Part shown: one piece after another, positions 7,867 through 16,783 of the stretch
How positions within the stretch are numbered: the stretch's first letter is position 1
How the letters are laid out: each line of letters opens with the position of its first letter
NCBI GenBank assembly: GCA_902802585.1
Contig: CADCMR010000010.1
Span: 4,891 to 68,890, forward strand
Reading direction: 5' to 3'
DNA length: 64,000 nucleotides
Origin: an uncultured bacterium
Lineage (GTDB): Bacteria; Verrucomicrobiota; Lentisphaeria; Victivallales; UBA1829
Translations under genes and position numbers: made by a program
Notes under the pieces: generated by a model
Told to the model about the DNA's origin: nothing
Databases searched by the model: none
Seen by the model: the letters and a program-made list of their open reading frames with translations, nothing else

Positions 7867-8439
7867 TTATCGAGGTAAAGAAGGGGTGTTTTTTATGCTG
7901 TCGCGGACGTCTTTCAGGTTCGGGTCATTGATTTGGTCTTGCACGGAATGATATAAAGCCTCGTCGTCGGGAGCGGCAAGCGCGGCCCGACAGAACCACA
8001 AATATGCCGCGTCATAATCCTTCTTCACCCCGATGCCGTCCAAGAAGCACTCCCCGAGGTAAAACATGCCCCACGCATCGCCTTTTTCCGCCGCCTGCCG
8101 GAACAACCTGGCGGCTTTGCGCGGGTTAAAATCCGCCTCGTAATCAAGCATGCACCGTTTGCCAATCAGGACCATCGCCCTCGCATGACCGCGTTCCGCC
8201 GCCATGCTCAGCCATTTGGACGCCGTTGCGCGGTTCCGCCGAACGCCGATGCCGGATGAATAGCATTTGTTTAGTTCGAACATCGCCTCGGCGGAACCAT
8301 GCTCCGCCGCCATGCGATACCACCGGACGGCCTCCACCTCATCCCTGCCGACGCCGTCGCCAGTCCCATAGCATTTCCCGACCAGAAACAACTCTTCCAC
8401 GGCATTTGCCTTCAAATCCCGAAATTCCTGTTCATTCAT
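7867..8439 (-). CDS. Sel1-repeat (TPR-like) protein
   Basis: A 190-aa soluble protein built from four or so Sel1-like repeats of 36 residues, with signatures AVRWYRMAAEHGSAEAMFEL, ASKWLSMAAERGHARAM, AARLFRQAAEKGDAWGM and AAYLWFCRAAL. Each repeat forms two antiparallel helices and they stack as a protein-binding solenoid. There is no signal peptide, so it is probably cytoplasmic. TGGAGATGAG precedes the start. It is apparently monocistronic. The partner is unknown. A second Sel1 protein lies at 59863. Confidence 0.85.
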   Translation of the reverse strand: MNEQEFRDLKANAVEELFLVGKCYGTGDGVGRDEVEAVRWYRMAAEHGSAEAMFELNKCYSSGIGVRRNRATASKWLSMAAERGHARAMVLIGKRCMLDYEADFNPRKAARLFRQAAEKGDAWGMFYLGECFLDGIGVKKDYDAAYLWFCRAALAAPDDEALYHSVQDQINDPNLKDVRDSIKNTPSLPR

Positions 8440-8654
8440 TGCTCATCTCCAGACCTTATTTTTTGGGGTTTAATTCTTGAAATTCAGCTAAAAAAGATTG
8501 CAAAACAATAGCACGGAGGATACGACTTATTATGTCATACCAGACATTTTTCGCGTCCCTTTTCGGGAAAAGAACGCGTTTTCTATTGGGAAAAAGCCGG
8601 GAAGAGACAAAAAAGCCGGACGATTCCCTGTGCGCAACGCCTTGTTGAAAATGC

Positions 8655-9587
8655 TCACTTCTCCGGTTCGTCGAGGAGGACGATCTCGGCGGTGACCGGG
8701 AAATGGTCGGACGATGCAAGGCCATTGCGGAAATCGTTGACCGTGCCGTGGGACAGCACGCGCACACGGCTGTTCACGAAGATAAAGTCGATCGGCTTCC
8801 GGTGGGTGCGCTCCCTGCGGTTCTCGTGGAAATCGTGGAACGTCTCGTCGCCCGCGCCGTAATGGTCGGTCTCGGACACGTCGCGGGCGTTCCGCAGCAC
8901 GCCGAGCACGCGCCGCACGGGCATGTCGTCGGCGGTGGAATTGAAGTCGCCGGTGAGGATGAACGGGTATTTGTCGATCATGGGCGCAAGGCGCGTGAGG
9001 AGCACGTTGATACCCTGGATCCGCGCCATCGCGCTCCGGTTATCGAGGTGCGTGTTCGCGATGACAAAGCGTTTGTTGGTCCGGCGGTCGAGCAGAAGCC
9101 CCCACGTGCAGATGCGCGGACACCCGGAATCCCAGCTGGAGGAACCGGGGTTTCCGGGTTCGTCGGAGAGCCAGAACGTCTCCTGCGAGATCACGTCGAA
9201 GCGCGCGGGATCGTAGAAAACGACGTTGTGCTCGTCGCCCTTGTGCTTGTCGCGCCCGACGCCGAAATAATTGAATTCGAGCGAAGCGCTGAGGTCCTTG
9301 ATCGGACCGGAGAGCGTCTCCTGCGTGCCGATGAGCTCAAACTTGTTGTCGCGGATGGTCTTCACCATGCGCGGCAGACGGTCCCGCCAGGAGTTCGGCG
9401 CACGATCGCTCGGTCCGCGCACGTTGTAGGTCGCCACATGGATCAGGTTCTTTTCCGCCTCGGCGGCCGATTTCGAAATCTGCGCGCCGGAAAGGTCCAG
9501 CGCGGCGACAAAGCACAAAGCCGCCGCCGCCGCGATTATCAGCACAGCCGGCAGTCCGTTCGGTTTCACATGGAAAAACTTGTTCAT
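8655..9587 (-). CDS. endonuclease/exonuclease/phosphatase family protein, membrane-anchored
   Basis: A 310-aa member of the EEP metal-dependent phosphoesterase superfamily. An N-terminal hydrophobic segment (~13-32) acts as a signal peptide or anchor, placing the enzyme outside the cytoplasm. The catalytic landmarks are TYNVRGPS, GTQETL (metal-binding Glu), NTHLDNRS, GDFNST (Asp/Asn) and SSDHFPV (terminal Asp-His). The substrate is not determined: family members cut DNA, phospholipids, sphingomyelin or inositol phosphates. AAGGAG precedes the start. It follows xseA by 25 bases and is likely the last gene of the operon that begins at 17722. Confidence 0.85.
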   Translation of the reverse strand: MNKFFHVKPNGLPAVLIIAAAAALCFVAALDLSGAQISKSAAEAEKNLIHVATYNVRGPSDRAPNSWRDRLPRMVKTIRDNKFELIGTQETLSGPIKDLSASLEFNYFGVGRDKHKGDEHNVVFYDPARFDVISQETFWLSDEPGNPGSSSWDSGCPRICTWGLLLDRRTNKRFVIANTHLDNRSAMARIQGINVLLTRLAPMIDKYPFILTGDFNSTADDMPVRRVLGVLRNARDVSETDHYGAGDETFHDFHENRRERTHRKPIDFIFVNSRVRVLSHGTVNDFRNGLASSDHFPVTAEIVLLDEPEK

Positions 9588-9612
9588 GGGACGCTCCTTT
9601 CCCGTTGGTTTG

Positions 9613-10917
9613 TCAATTCGTTGCTTCGGGCTCCGCCGTGATCAGCGGCAGGAGGTCGCGGCGGCCGTTTTCAGAGGTCTCGGCCTCGCGGACGCTCCGG
9701 ACATCCAGATCCGCCGCGCCGTCCGCCAGAATCGCGCGCACGCGCTGTCCCGCCCGAAGCCCACCGACCCCAACGATCTGACGCCCCGTGCCGGGTTCCG
9801 CGAGATAGACGTAGCCGCGTTTCAGAATTCTGAACGGATCGTAGGCGTCGAACTCGGCGCGGACGCGTTCCAGGCGGTGCGTGGCGGCGTCGGCGCGGCG
9901 CAGCAGCGCGGCGGACGCACTCTGCATGAGCATGTCCACGCGCTGCATCCGTTCCAGCGCCAGGCGCATGGAGTCGCGGAACACCTTCGAGCCCATCACG
10001 TGCGCGAGTCGTCCGGCGGACCGTTCCACGGCGTACGCGGCCGCTGTGTTCATCCTCACCCTCAGGTCGTCCAGCGAGTCGAGCAGCACGCGTTTCTCCG
10101 GGACGAGCTGTTCCGCCGCCCCGCTCGGCGTCGGCGCACGCATATCGGCGACGAAATCGGAAATGGTAAAATCGATCTCATGCCCGACCGCGCTCACCAC
10201 GGGTATCTTCGAGGCGTAGATCGCACGCGCCAGCACCTCTTCGTTGAACGGCCACAGGTCCTCCATCGAACCGCCGCCGCGGGTCAGCACGATCACTTCC
10301 ACGCCGCCCGCCCGGTTGAAGAACCGGACGGCGCGCGCGAGCTTTTCCGCCGCGCCTTTGCCCTGCACGGGGGCGGGACAGAGGCGGATTTCGAGGTTCG
10401 GGAAGCGTGCGAGCGCGATCTTCATGAAGTCCTTCACGGCGGCGCCCATGGGCGAGCTGATGACGCCGATCCGGCGCGGCAGGAACGGGACCGGCTTCTT
10501 GTGCTCCGGGTCGAAAAGCCCTTCCGCAGCCAGTTTTTCCTTCAAAAGCGCAAACTGCCGGTGCAGGTCCCCTACCCCGCACAGCTGGAGTTTTTTGATA
10601 TAAAACTGGTAGTCGCCGCGCTGCGTGTAAAGCGACAGCGAGCCGAACACCTCGACCTGGTCGCCGACCTTCAGTCCGAGCCTGCGGCACACCTCAGAGC
10701 CGCTGAAAAATACCGCGCGCACCTGCGACGCCGCGTCCTTCAAGGTCAGATAGACGTGCCCGGAGCGGTACGGATTGTACGAACCGACCTCGCCGGTCAG
10801 CCAGAACGGACGGAACGAACCTTCAAGGATCGTGCGGACCGCGTCGTTCAGCTCGCTGACGGTCCAGGGGCGTTCCCCACCGGCCATGCCGGACGATTGT
10901 TCCGGTTCACCCCACAT
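9613..10917 (-). CDS. xseA: exodeoxyribonuclease VII large subunit
   Basis: A 434-aa catalytic subunit of ExoVII, which degrades single-stranded DNA in both directions. The N-terminal OB fold (about 17-115) shows WTVSELNDAVRTILEG, WLTGEVGSYNPYRSGHVYLTLKD and AVFFSG. The catalytic domain (from ~130) shows RIGVISSPMGAAVKDF, VIVLTRGGGSMEDLWPFN and SAVGHEIDFTISDFVAD. A coiled-coil region follows. The start at 10917 overlaps the end of the DUF502 gene by 11 bases. An internal ATG (MAGGERPW) 30 bases downstream is an alternative start. No xseB is seen in the window. Confidence 0.93.
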   Translation of the reverse strand: MWGEPEQSSGMAGGERPWTVSELNDAVRTILEGSFRPFWLTGEVGSYNPYRSGHVYLTLKDAASQVRAVFFSGSEVCRRLGLKVGDQVEVFGSLSLYTQRGDYQFYIKKLQLCGVGDLHRQFALLKEKLAAEGLFDPEHKKPVPFLPRRIGVISSPMGAAVKDFMKIALARFPNLEIRLCPAPVQGKGAAEKLARAVRFFNRAGGVEVIVLTRGGGSMEDLWPFNEEVLARAIYASKIPVVSAVGHEIDFTISDFVADMRAPTPSGAAEQLVPEKRVLLDSLDDLRVRMNTAAAYAVERSAGRLAHVMGSKVFRDSMRLALERMQRVDMLMQSASAALLRRADAATHRLERVRAEFDAYDPFRILKRGYVYLAEPGTGRQIVGVGGLRAGQRVRAILADGAADLDVRSVREAETSENGRRDLLPLITAEPEATN

Positions 10918-11620
10918 CGCCGTCTTTTTCCCCGGATTCTTCGGAGCCGGGCAGGATCGCGCCGCAGCTCACGATCAGACGCATGGCATCGGATACGCTC
11001 ATTTCGAGCATGATGCACTCCTCGCGCGGGATCAGCATCAGGAAACCGCTTGTCGGGTTCGGCGTGGTCGGCATGAAGACGCTGATCAGGTCGCCCTTGC
11101 CGAGACGGCGCGCCGCCTCGCTGTTTTCGGGCGTGTTTTCATTGGTCATGAACCCGATCGCCCAGCAGCCCTTGCGGGGGTACTCGAACAGGACGACCTG
11201 CTGGAACATGTTGCCTTTTTTCGACGACATGATCGTGTCGCCGATCTGCTTGCAGGTCGAGTAGATGAAGTTGACGAGCGGGAGTTTCAGGAGCAGCGAC
11301 TGCGCCTTTTCGATCACTTTGCGCCCGATGGTGATCTTCGTGAGCACGCCCAGGAAGAAGAGCGCCGCCAGCACGACGACCAGCGCCAGGACGCGGATGA
11401 TCTGCGTGCGCCAGAAAGGCGGCAGTTCAGACATCAGCCCCAGGGAATCGGCGAGCGTCAGCCCCCACCCGGTGAGGCGGGAGTACACATACCATGCCAC
11501 CCAGAGCGACAGCACGACCGGGACCGCCACGATGAGGCCGGTCACGATCATGTTACGGAAGAACTGGAAATGCTTCTTTTTCGCAGGCGCGGGCTGTTGT
11601 TCGGTTTTATTCGTCGTCAT
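10907..11620 (-). CDS. DUF502 family membrane protein
   Basis: About 237 residues with two transmembrane segments (about 20-42, MIVTGLIVAVPVVLSLWVAW; about 76-97, IIRVLALVVVLAALFFLGV) followed by a soluble domain. This is the architecture of DUF502 proteins, whose function is unknown. Typical motifs are LPLVNFIYSTCKQ, GFMTNE and VFMPTTPNPTSGFLMLIPRE. The start at 11620 (MTTNKTEQ) is chosen over 11653 because GAAGAGGGG lies 7 bases upstream. It overlaps the corC stop by 14 bases, so translation is coupled. Confidence 0.85.
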   Translation of the reverse strand: MTTNKTEQQPAPAKKKHFQFFRNMIVTGLIVAVPVVLSLWVAWYVYSRLTGWGLTLADSLGLMSELPPFWRTQIIRVLALVVVLAALFFLGVLTKITIGRKVIEKAQSLLLKLPLVNFIYSTCKQIGDTIMSSKKGNMFQQVVLFEYPRKGCWAIGFMTNENTPENSEAARRLGKGDLISVFMPTTPNPTSGFLMLIPREECIMLEMSVSDAMRLIVSCGAILPGSEESGEKDGDVG

Positions 11621-12887
11621 TGGTGTTCCCCTCTTCTTCCCGGAGCGGTTCAAGTTTCAGTTTGCGGATCGTGCGCGAGTCCGCCGTAAGGATCGTGGCG
11701 CGGAATACGCCCGGTTCCTCATAGACCTCCCCCACGCGCGGGATGCGTCCCAGCCGGGCGCAGATGTAGCCGCCGATCGTGTCGGCCTCCTCGGAATCCT
11801 CGATCGTGATCCCGACCTCGGTGTTCACGTCGTCCACGGGCGTGCGGGCATCCAGGATCACGGATCCGTCCGGCAGGTGTTCCGGCGGATCCTCGAAATC
11901 CTCGGCGGTGTCGTATTCGTCGTGGATCTCGCCCACGATCTCCTCGATGATGTCTTCGAACGTAACGACGCCCGAGGTCCCGCCGTATTCGTCGATGATG
12001 ACGGCAAAATGGTTGCTCGTGCGCTTGATCTGACGGAGCAGGTCGGAGACTTCCTTGGTCTCCGGGATGAAGATCGGCGGACGCGCCAGCTCGGTCAGGG
12101 TCCTGCCCTCCAGGCTGTGTTCGTCGATGAAGTCTTTCGCGTACAGGATGCCCTTCACGTCGTCCAGATTCGCGCCGTACACGGGGATGCGGCTGTGGCC
12201 GGACTTGACGAAAAGCTTCTTTGCGTCGGCGACGCTCGCGGAAGCCGGGATCGCCTCCAGGTCCACGCGCGGCGTCATGATCTCGCGCACCTTCATCTCG
12301 CCGAGCTCCAGGATGCCGCGAATCATCTGTTTTTCCTCTTCCTCCAGGCCGTCGGACTCGTCCTCGTCCGGACCGTCCAGCATGCTCATGATCTCGTCTT
12401 CGGCGGAGGCAAGTTCATCCGGGGCGTCCGCCCTGTGCCAGTCGTCGCCCGCCGTCGTCACCTTTTCGATCAGCGAGGCGAGCGGGTGGAAGATCTTGCT
12501 GGCAACGATCGGGATCGTGAATTTCAGGAGAGCGAGGTCGAACCGCAGGAGCACAAGGCGGGCGGCAAGCTCGGAGACCACGGTCAGGATCGTGACCGCG
12601 CCCATGATGACCAGCCAGCCCCAGCGGTGCGCGAACTCCGGCGCGATGGCGCCCGTCCACTCCATCGAGAGGACGCCTGCGAACGCCGCCAGAACGCACA
12701 GGATCAGCTTCAGCAGCGCGCGCAGGGATTCCTCCCGGTCGTGCCATTCTTCCAGCTGTTCCGCGAACTTGCGGTCGCGTTCCGCCACTTTCAGGATGCG
12801 TCCGCCGGTCAGCGAGGAGAACGCCTCGAACGCGGCGGTGATCCAGAGATACAGAATCGAGCAGAGAATGAGGAGCGCCAGGTTCAT
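11607..12887 (-). CDS. hemolysin C/CorC-type CBS-domain membrane protein
   Basis: A 426-aa protein of the CNNM/CorC family, related to Mg2+/Co2+ efflux and metal homeostasis. The N-terminal membrane part (~1-150) has about three hydrophobic segments. A CBS pair follows (~195-320): MKVREIMTPRVDLEAIP, SRIPVYGANLDDVKGILYAKD and FAVIIDEYGGTSGVVTFEDI. The C-terminal CorC_HlyC domain includes DGSVILDARTPVDDVN and ADTIGGYICARLGRIPRVGE. It overlaps ybeY by 4 bases (ATGA), a placement seen in many bacteria. Confidence 0.9.
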   Translation of the reverse strand: MNLALLILCSILYLWITAAFEAFSSLTGGRILKVAERDRKFAEQLEEWHDREESLRALLKLILCVLAAFAGVLSMEWTGAIAPEFAHRWGWLVIMGAVTILTVVSELAARLVLLRFDLALLKFTIPIVASKIFHPLASLIEKVTTAGDDWHRADAPDELASAEDEIMSMLDGPDEDESDGLEEEEKQMIRGILELGEMKVREIMTPRVDLEAIPASASVADAKKLFVKSGHSRIPVYGANLDDVKGILYAKDFIDEHSLEGRTLTELARPPIFIPETKEVSDLLRQIKRTSNHFAVIIDEYGGTSGVVTFEDIIEEIVGEIHDEYDTAEDFEDPPEHLPDGSVILDARTPVDDVNTEVGITIEDSEEADTIGGYICARLGRIPRVGEVYEEPGVFRATILTADSRTIRKLKLEPLREEEGNTNDDE

Positions 12888-13405
12888 TCTTCGACGTCCT
12901 TATGTTCCATCGGCGGGATGAGCCCGGCATTGCGGAGGCCCGCCATCACGCGCTTCTCGGCGCGCCGCATCACGCGTTTCGCCTTCGGGTTCAGGTCGTC
13001 GTATCCGGCGGCATGGAGCAGTCCGTGCGCCACGTACAGCGCCACCTCCTCGGCATACGGCAAACCGCGTTTCACAGCCTGTTCGTAGGCGACAGAGGGA
13101 CAGACGATCAGCTCAATCGAGGGATCGGCGTCGTCCGAAACGCCGGACGCGTCCGTTTCGTCATCAAATCCCGGATCGTCCTCCGCGCGGTAATCGAAGC
13201 TGATCACGTCCGTCGGTCCGTGATGTCCCAGGAAATCCTCGTTCACGCGTTCGATCCCCGCAGGAGACAGGAATGACACGCAGACGCCGCCGGGCACGTC
13301 GTGAAGTCCGGCGAGCTCGGCCGCGGCGGCGGTCATCCTGCGGAGGCGCGCACGGGACGGAGCGGGGAAACATTTGCCCGCGCGCCAGATGGTGACCGCC
13401 TTCAT
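12884..13405 (-). CDS. ybeY: endoribonuclease YbeY
   Basis: A 173-aa metalloendoribonuclease needed for 16S rRNA 3'-end maturation and ribosome quality control. The zinc motif appears as HGLLHAAGYDD (H-x3-H-x-A-G-Y/H pattern). Upstream is GPTDVISFDY (usual TDVLSFP), so a Tyr replaces the common Pro. An acidic stretch (EDDPGFDDETDASGVSDDAD) is inserted between that motif and the catalytic helix. The start at 13405 overlaps the upstream stop by 4 bases. A much longer open frame extends upstream to 14299, but it runs antisense to nothing real and simply shadows the HD gene. Confidence 0.9.
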   Translation of the reverse strand: MKAVTIWRAGKCFPAPSRARLRRMTAAAAELAGLHDVPGGVCVSFLSPAGIERVNEDFLGHHGPTDVISFDYRAEDDPGFDDETDASGVSDDADPSIELIVCPSVAYEQAVKRGLPYAEEVALYVAHGLLHAAGYDDLNPKAKRVMRRAEKRVMAGLRNAGLIPPMEHKDVEE

Positions 13406-15756
13406 GGTTTCTTCTCCCCGGACGGCTCCGTCTTCGCCCTCGCATAGGAGATGCGCGCATGGTTCATGGACTGGAACGTCTTCAGGAACGATTCGCGAAT
13501 CTGCGTGAGCTGTTCCAGCGTGATGCGCGCGGCGTCCAGCTGTTTGCGCTGAAGCTTGCCGTTGAATATCTTTTCCACCAGGGCACGCACGTTCTCCTCG
13601 GTCGGTTCGGACAGAGAGCAGACAGCAGCCTCGCAGCAGTCCGCCAGCATCAGGATCACGCATTCCAGCTCCTGCGGCAGCGGACCGGGATAGCGGAACG
13701 GCGCTTCGGGCGGGGTCTTTCCGGTGCGCTCCCGTTCCTTCTCGTAGAAGAACGAAATAAAGTCGTTGCCGTGGTGGCACTCGATGGCGCGGCGGATCGG
13801 GGTTTTCAGCTTGTATTTCCTCGCCAGCTGCACGCCGAACTCCACGTGGCAGCAGATGATCTCCGCGCTCTCCGCGGGGTTCAGGTCCTTGTACATGTCG
13901 CGCCCGTTGGAATTCTCCGTAAACATCTCCGGCGAGGCGAGCTTCCCGACGTCGTGGAACAGTGCGTAAGCCTGCGCCTTCAGTGAGACGCCGCCCACAC
14001 GGTTCGCCGCCTCCTCGGCAAGCAGCGCCACGCGTTCGCTGTGGTGGTACGTGCCCGGAGCCTCCATCTGAAGCTTTTTCAGCAGAGGATGGTTCCGGTC
14101 GGTCAGGGACAGGTACGACATGTTGCTCGTCACGTCCAGCAGAGTTTCCAGCGCGATGATCAGCGCGGAGGCGATCATGGCGGTCAGCAGGCCGGAGGTC
14201 AGCGGCACGGCGAGGCTGAACCCCAGGCGGTTCCAGTCGCGCATGCGGACGCTCGTCAGAAAATCGGGATTCTGCTGGAAAATCAGGGACGCCAGGCACA
14301 TCGTCACCGCGCAGGAGAAAAATGAATGCGTAAAGAATTTCTTGTAGTCATACACCTGACGCACGCAGACGGTCCCGACTGCGCAAACGAACAGACCCGA
14401 GGCGAACGCCGGAAACGAGAAATCCAGCGCCACGGCGGAAACGCCCGCTACGAACAGCCCCGCGAACACGGCGGAGCGCCCGCTGTAGATTGAGGCGATC
14501 ACCAGCGCCGGCAACGCCAGAGGCATCGCCAGATACAGAGGAACGACGGGGTACCCCTTGCCCAGCGCGAAATAGTTGTACTGCTCCATGAACAGCCGGT
14601 TGCACAGCAGCGAGAAGATCACGACGAAGCCGATCAGCCAGATCGAACGGTTGTTGCCGACAAGCTCGGGATGGACGCGCACGATGTAGATGCAGGAAAG
14701 CACGATCAGGAGCGCCACAAGCATCATTTTCTGGAACAGGTTGTTCCAGGAGCGCTGCTCGCGGAGGTAGTCGCTGTAGCGGATCTGGTACGCCTTGTAC
14801 ATCTCCGCCTGGTCCTCGTTCAGTGTTTCATTCTTGTGGATCAGGATTGTGCCCTTCTTGTGGAAGATTTCCGGCTCGCGCGATTCCTTCGGAATCTCGG
14901 AGAACTCCTCGTCCAGTCGCTGCCGGGTCAGTTCCTCGTCGTAGGTCAAGTTTCCCCCGGCATAAAGCGCCCGGAAAAACCGCACGAGCGGATCCTCGTA
15001 CGGGACACGCTGGTCGTAGGACACTGTGGAAAGCAGGGCGTTCACGGTCTGCTCCGCGGCAATGTCCGGCGTCGGGAGGTCGGTGATTTTGAACGGTCCG
15101 ACCTCGCGCGAATCGGAATCCAGAATTCTCGCGTTCATCTGCGCATTGACTGCCCTCGCGCCCTCACCATTGGACAGGTTTCCGGTGAACGGCTGCGCTT
15201 TTTTCAGCTCTTCCGAGGTCGCGATACCGCCGAACACGATTTCCTCCACCTGCGCGGAGGCTTTTTCTTTCCGGACTTCGTCGATCGCGGTCTGGCGGAG
15301 AAAGAAGTAAAGGGGCGGCGGCATTTCCTGCACGAACGACACCGTTCCGACCGTTTCCGGGTCGGCATTCTCCGGCACGGCGTACGCCTTGCGCTCCTCC
15401 TCGGCGGCGTTCCGGCGCAGGACTTCCTGCATCAGCAGCCCATAGCCTTTCAACATCTTTTCCGAACGTTCCGAATCGAACCGGAAATAACGCGGGAACT
15501 CCAGCGCAAACGACTGAAACACGCGCATCGCTTCTTTCTTGTTCTGGTATGAAAAATCGCAGACGGCCTCAATGTCCTGCGCGGCCTGCGAGCCTTTTTC
15601 GATGGACGGCAGGTCACTCTGGCTCGGAATCCAAAGCAGTGCCACGGCTGCGCCGAACACCATCAGGATCATCAGCAGGGACACGAACAGCGAACGCTGC
15701 ATCCACGCGCCGACATGTTCGAAAAACTCTTTTGACTTTTTCTTTTCCTCGGTCAT
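13402..15756 (-). CDS. 7TM-HD receptor, PgpH-type cyclic-di-AMP phosphodiesterase
   Basis: About 784 residues. PgpH/YqfF homologues hydrolyse c-di-AMP. The order is an N-terminal transmembrane helix (~22-42), an extracytoplasmic 7TMR-HDED domain (about 45-335), seven transmembrane helices (about 340-545) and a cytoplasmic HD domain. The HD domain has YHHSERVALLAEEAANRV, the doublet in ALFHDVGKLASPEMFTEN and a later CHVEFG...ECHHGNDF. The start at 15756 has AAGGGAAGG 8 bases upstream. An alternative at 15777 overlaps the phoH stop by 4 bases. Its location between phoH and ybeY is the classic order. Confidence 0.9.
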   Translation of the reverse strand: MTEEKKKSKEFFEHVGAWMQRSLFVSLLMILMVFGAAVALLWIPSQSDLPSIEKGSQAAQDIEAVCDFSYQNKKEAMRVFQSFALEFPRYFRFDSERSEKMLKGYGLLMQEVLRRNAAEEERKAYAVPENADPETVGTVSFVQEMPPPLYFFLRQTAIDEVRKEKASAQVEEIVFGGIATSEELKKAQPFTGNLSNGEGARAVNAQMNARILDSDSREVGPFKITDLPTPDIAAEQTVNALLSTVSYDQRVPYEDPLVRFFRALYAGGNLTYDEELTRQRLDEEFSEIPKESREPEIFHKKGTILIHKNETLNEDQAEMYKAYQIRYSDYLREQRSWNNLFQKMMLVALLIVLSCIYIVRVHPELVGNNRSIWLIGFVVIFSLLCNRLFMEQYNYFALGKGYPVVPLYLAMPLALPALVIASIYSGRSAVFAGLFVAGVSAVALDFSFPAFASGLFVCAVGTVCVRQVYDYKKFFTHSFFSCAVTMCLASLIFQQNPDFLTSVRMRDWNRLGFSLAVPLTSGLLTAMIASALIIALETLLDVTSNMSYLSLTDRNHPLLKKLQMEAPGTYHHSERVALLAEEAANRVGGVSLKAQAYALFHDVGKLASPEMFTENSNGRDMYKDLNPAESAEIICCHVEFGVQLARKYKLKTPIRRAIECHHGNDFISFFYEKERERTGKTPPEAPFRYPGPLPQELECVILMLADCCEAAVCSLSEPTEENVRALVEKIFNGKLQRKQLDAARITLEQLTQIRESFLKTFQSMNHARISYARAKTEPSGEKKP

Positions 15757-15773
15757 TGATTCATTCCTTCCCT

Positions 15774-16772
15774 TCATTTTCCGCTCATCTCATAGGCGCG
15801 GATGATCTTTTCCACCAGCGGATGCCGCACCACATCGCGCGTGTCGAAACGGCAGATCTGTACGCCGTCGATATTCACCAGGCAGTCCAGCGCATGCGGC
15901 AGCCCGGACTGTCCGTGCGGGATGTCCGCCTGCGACGGATCGCCGCAGACCACGCACTTCGAGTGGAATCCGAGGCGGGTCAAAAACATGAACATCTGTT
16001 CGTTGGAGGCATTCTGCGCCTCGTCCAGGATCACGAACGCATGGTTCAGCGTGCGCCCGCGCATGAAAGCCAGCGGCGCGACCTCGATCACGCCGCGCGA
16101 CATCAGCTCTTCGGCGGCGGCGTAGTCCATCATCTCGTGGAGCGCGTCATGCAGCGGGCGCAGATACGGATTGATCTTCTCCTGGAGCGTACCGGGCAGG
16201 AATCCGAGGTTTTCCCCGGCCTCCACGGCGGGACGCGTCAGGATGATGCGGTTGTATTTCCCCGCGACGAGCAGGGAAACAGCCATCGCCATGGCAAGGT
16301 AGGTCTTGCCGGTGCCGGCAGGACCGACGCCGAACACCAGGTCCCTGCTCCGTATCGCGCGCAGATACGCCAGCTGGTTCGGGGAGCGCGCGGAAACGTC
16401 CTTTTTGCCGGGACCGACCGTGACGCGTTCGGCGAAATACGTGCCGAGGTCCTGTTCGCGTCCCTCGCGCCAGGCATCCAAAGCAAGATCGAATTCGGAC
16501 TGATCCAGGGAACGGCCGCGTTCTTTCTGAAGGCGGCGGAGTTCCCGCAGGAACCCGTCGCCGCGTTTGTCCGGGGTATCCTCCACGGACATCGCCCAGG
16601 ATTCGCGCGAGGCGAACTTCACGCCGAGGGCGTATTCCGCCGCGGCGAGATTTCCGGTCAAGTTCCCGGCGAACGCCGATTCCAGCGCGCCCGGACTCTC
16701 AAAATAGACGCGCCCCCCTCCGGTCTTACTGTCGGGGGAAGCGCTGTCGGGATCCTGTTCCGTGGATTGCAT
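15774..16772 (-). CDS. ybeZ: PhoH family ATPase
   Basis: About 332 residues. It is a cytoplasmic P-loop NTPase of the PhoH/YbeZ family that works with YbeY in RNA metabolism. The Walker A is VGPAGTGKTYLAMAMA, the Walker B region is HAFVILDEAQNAS, and VCGDPSQADIPHGQSGL follows. The family N-terminal extension precedes these. The frame is open further upstream to 16901, but that would overlap the LysM gene by 118 bases. The ATG at 16772 lies 12 bases after the LysM stop. No strong ribosome site is visible there, so the start is moderately certain. Confidence 0.9.
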   Translation of the reverse strand: MQSTEQDPDSASPDSKTGGGRVYFESPGALESAFAGNLTGNLAAAEYALGVKFASRESWAMSVEDTPDKRGDGFLRELRRLQKERGRSLDQSEFDLALDAWREGREQDLGTYFAERVTVGPGKKDVSARSPNQLAYLRAIRSRDLVFGVGPAGTGKTYLAMAMAVSLLVAGKYNRIILTRPAVEAGENLGFLPGTLQEKINPYLRPLHDALHEMMDYAAAEELMSRGVIEVAPLAFMRGRTLNHAFVILDEAQNASNEQMFMFLTRLGFHSKCVVCGDPSQADIPHGQSGLPHALDCLVNIDGVQICRFDTRDVVRHPLVEKIIRAYEMSGK

Positions 16773-16783
16773 GGAGCGTAAAC

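Noticed and set aside
12884..14299. 471-aa version of YbeY with a long N-terminal extension
   Set aside because: The extra part lies within the 7TM-HD gene in another frame. The ATG at 13405 gives a normal-length YbeY with an ATGA overlap.
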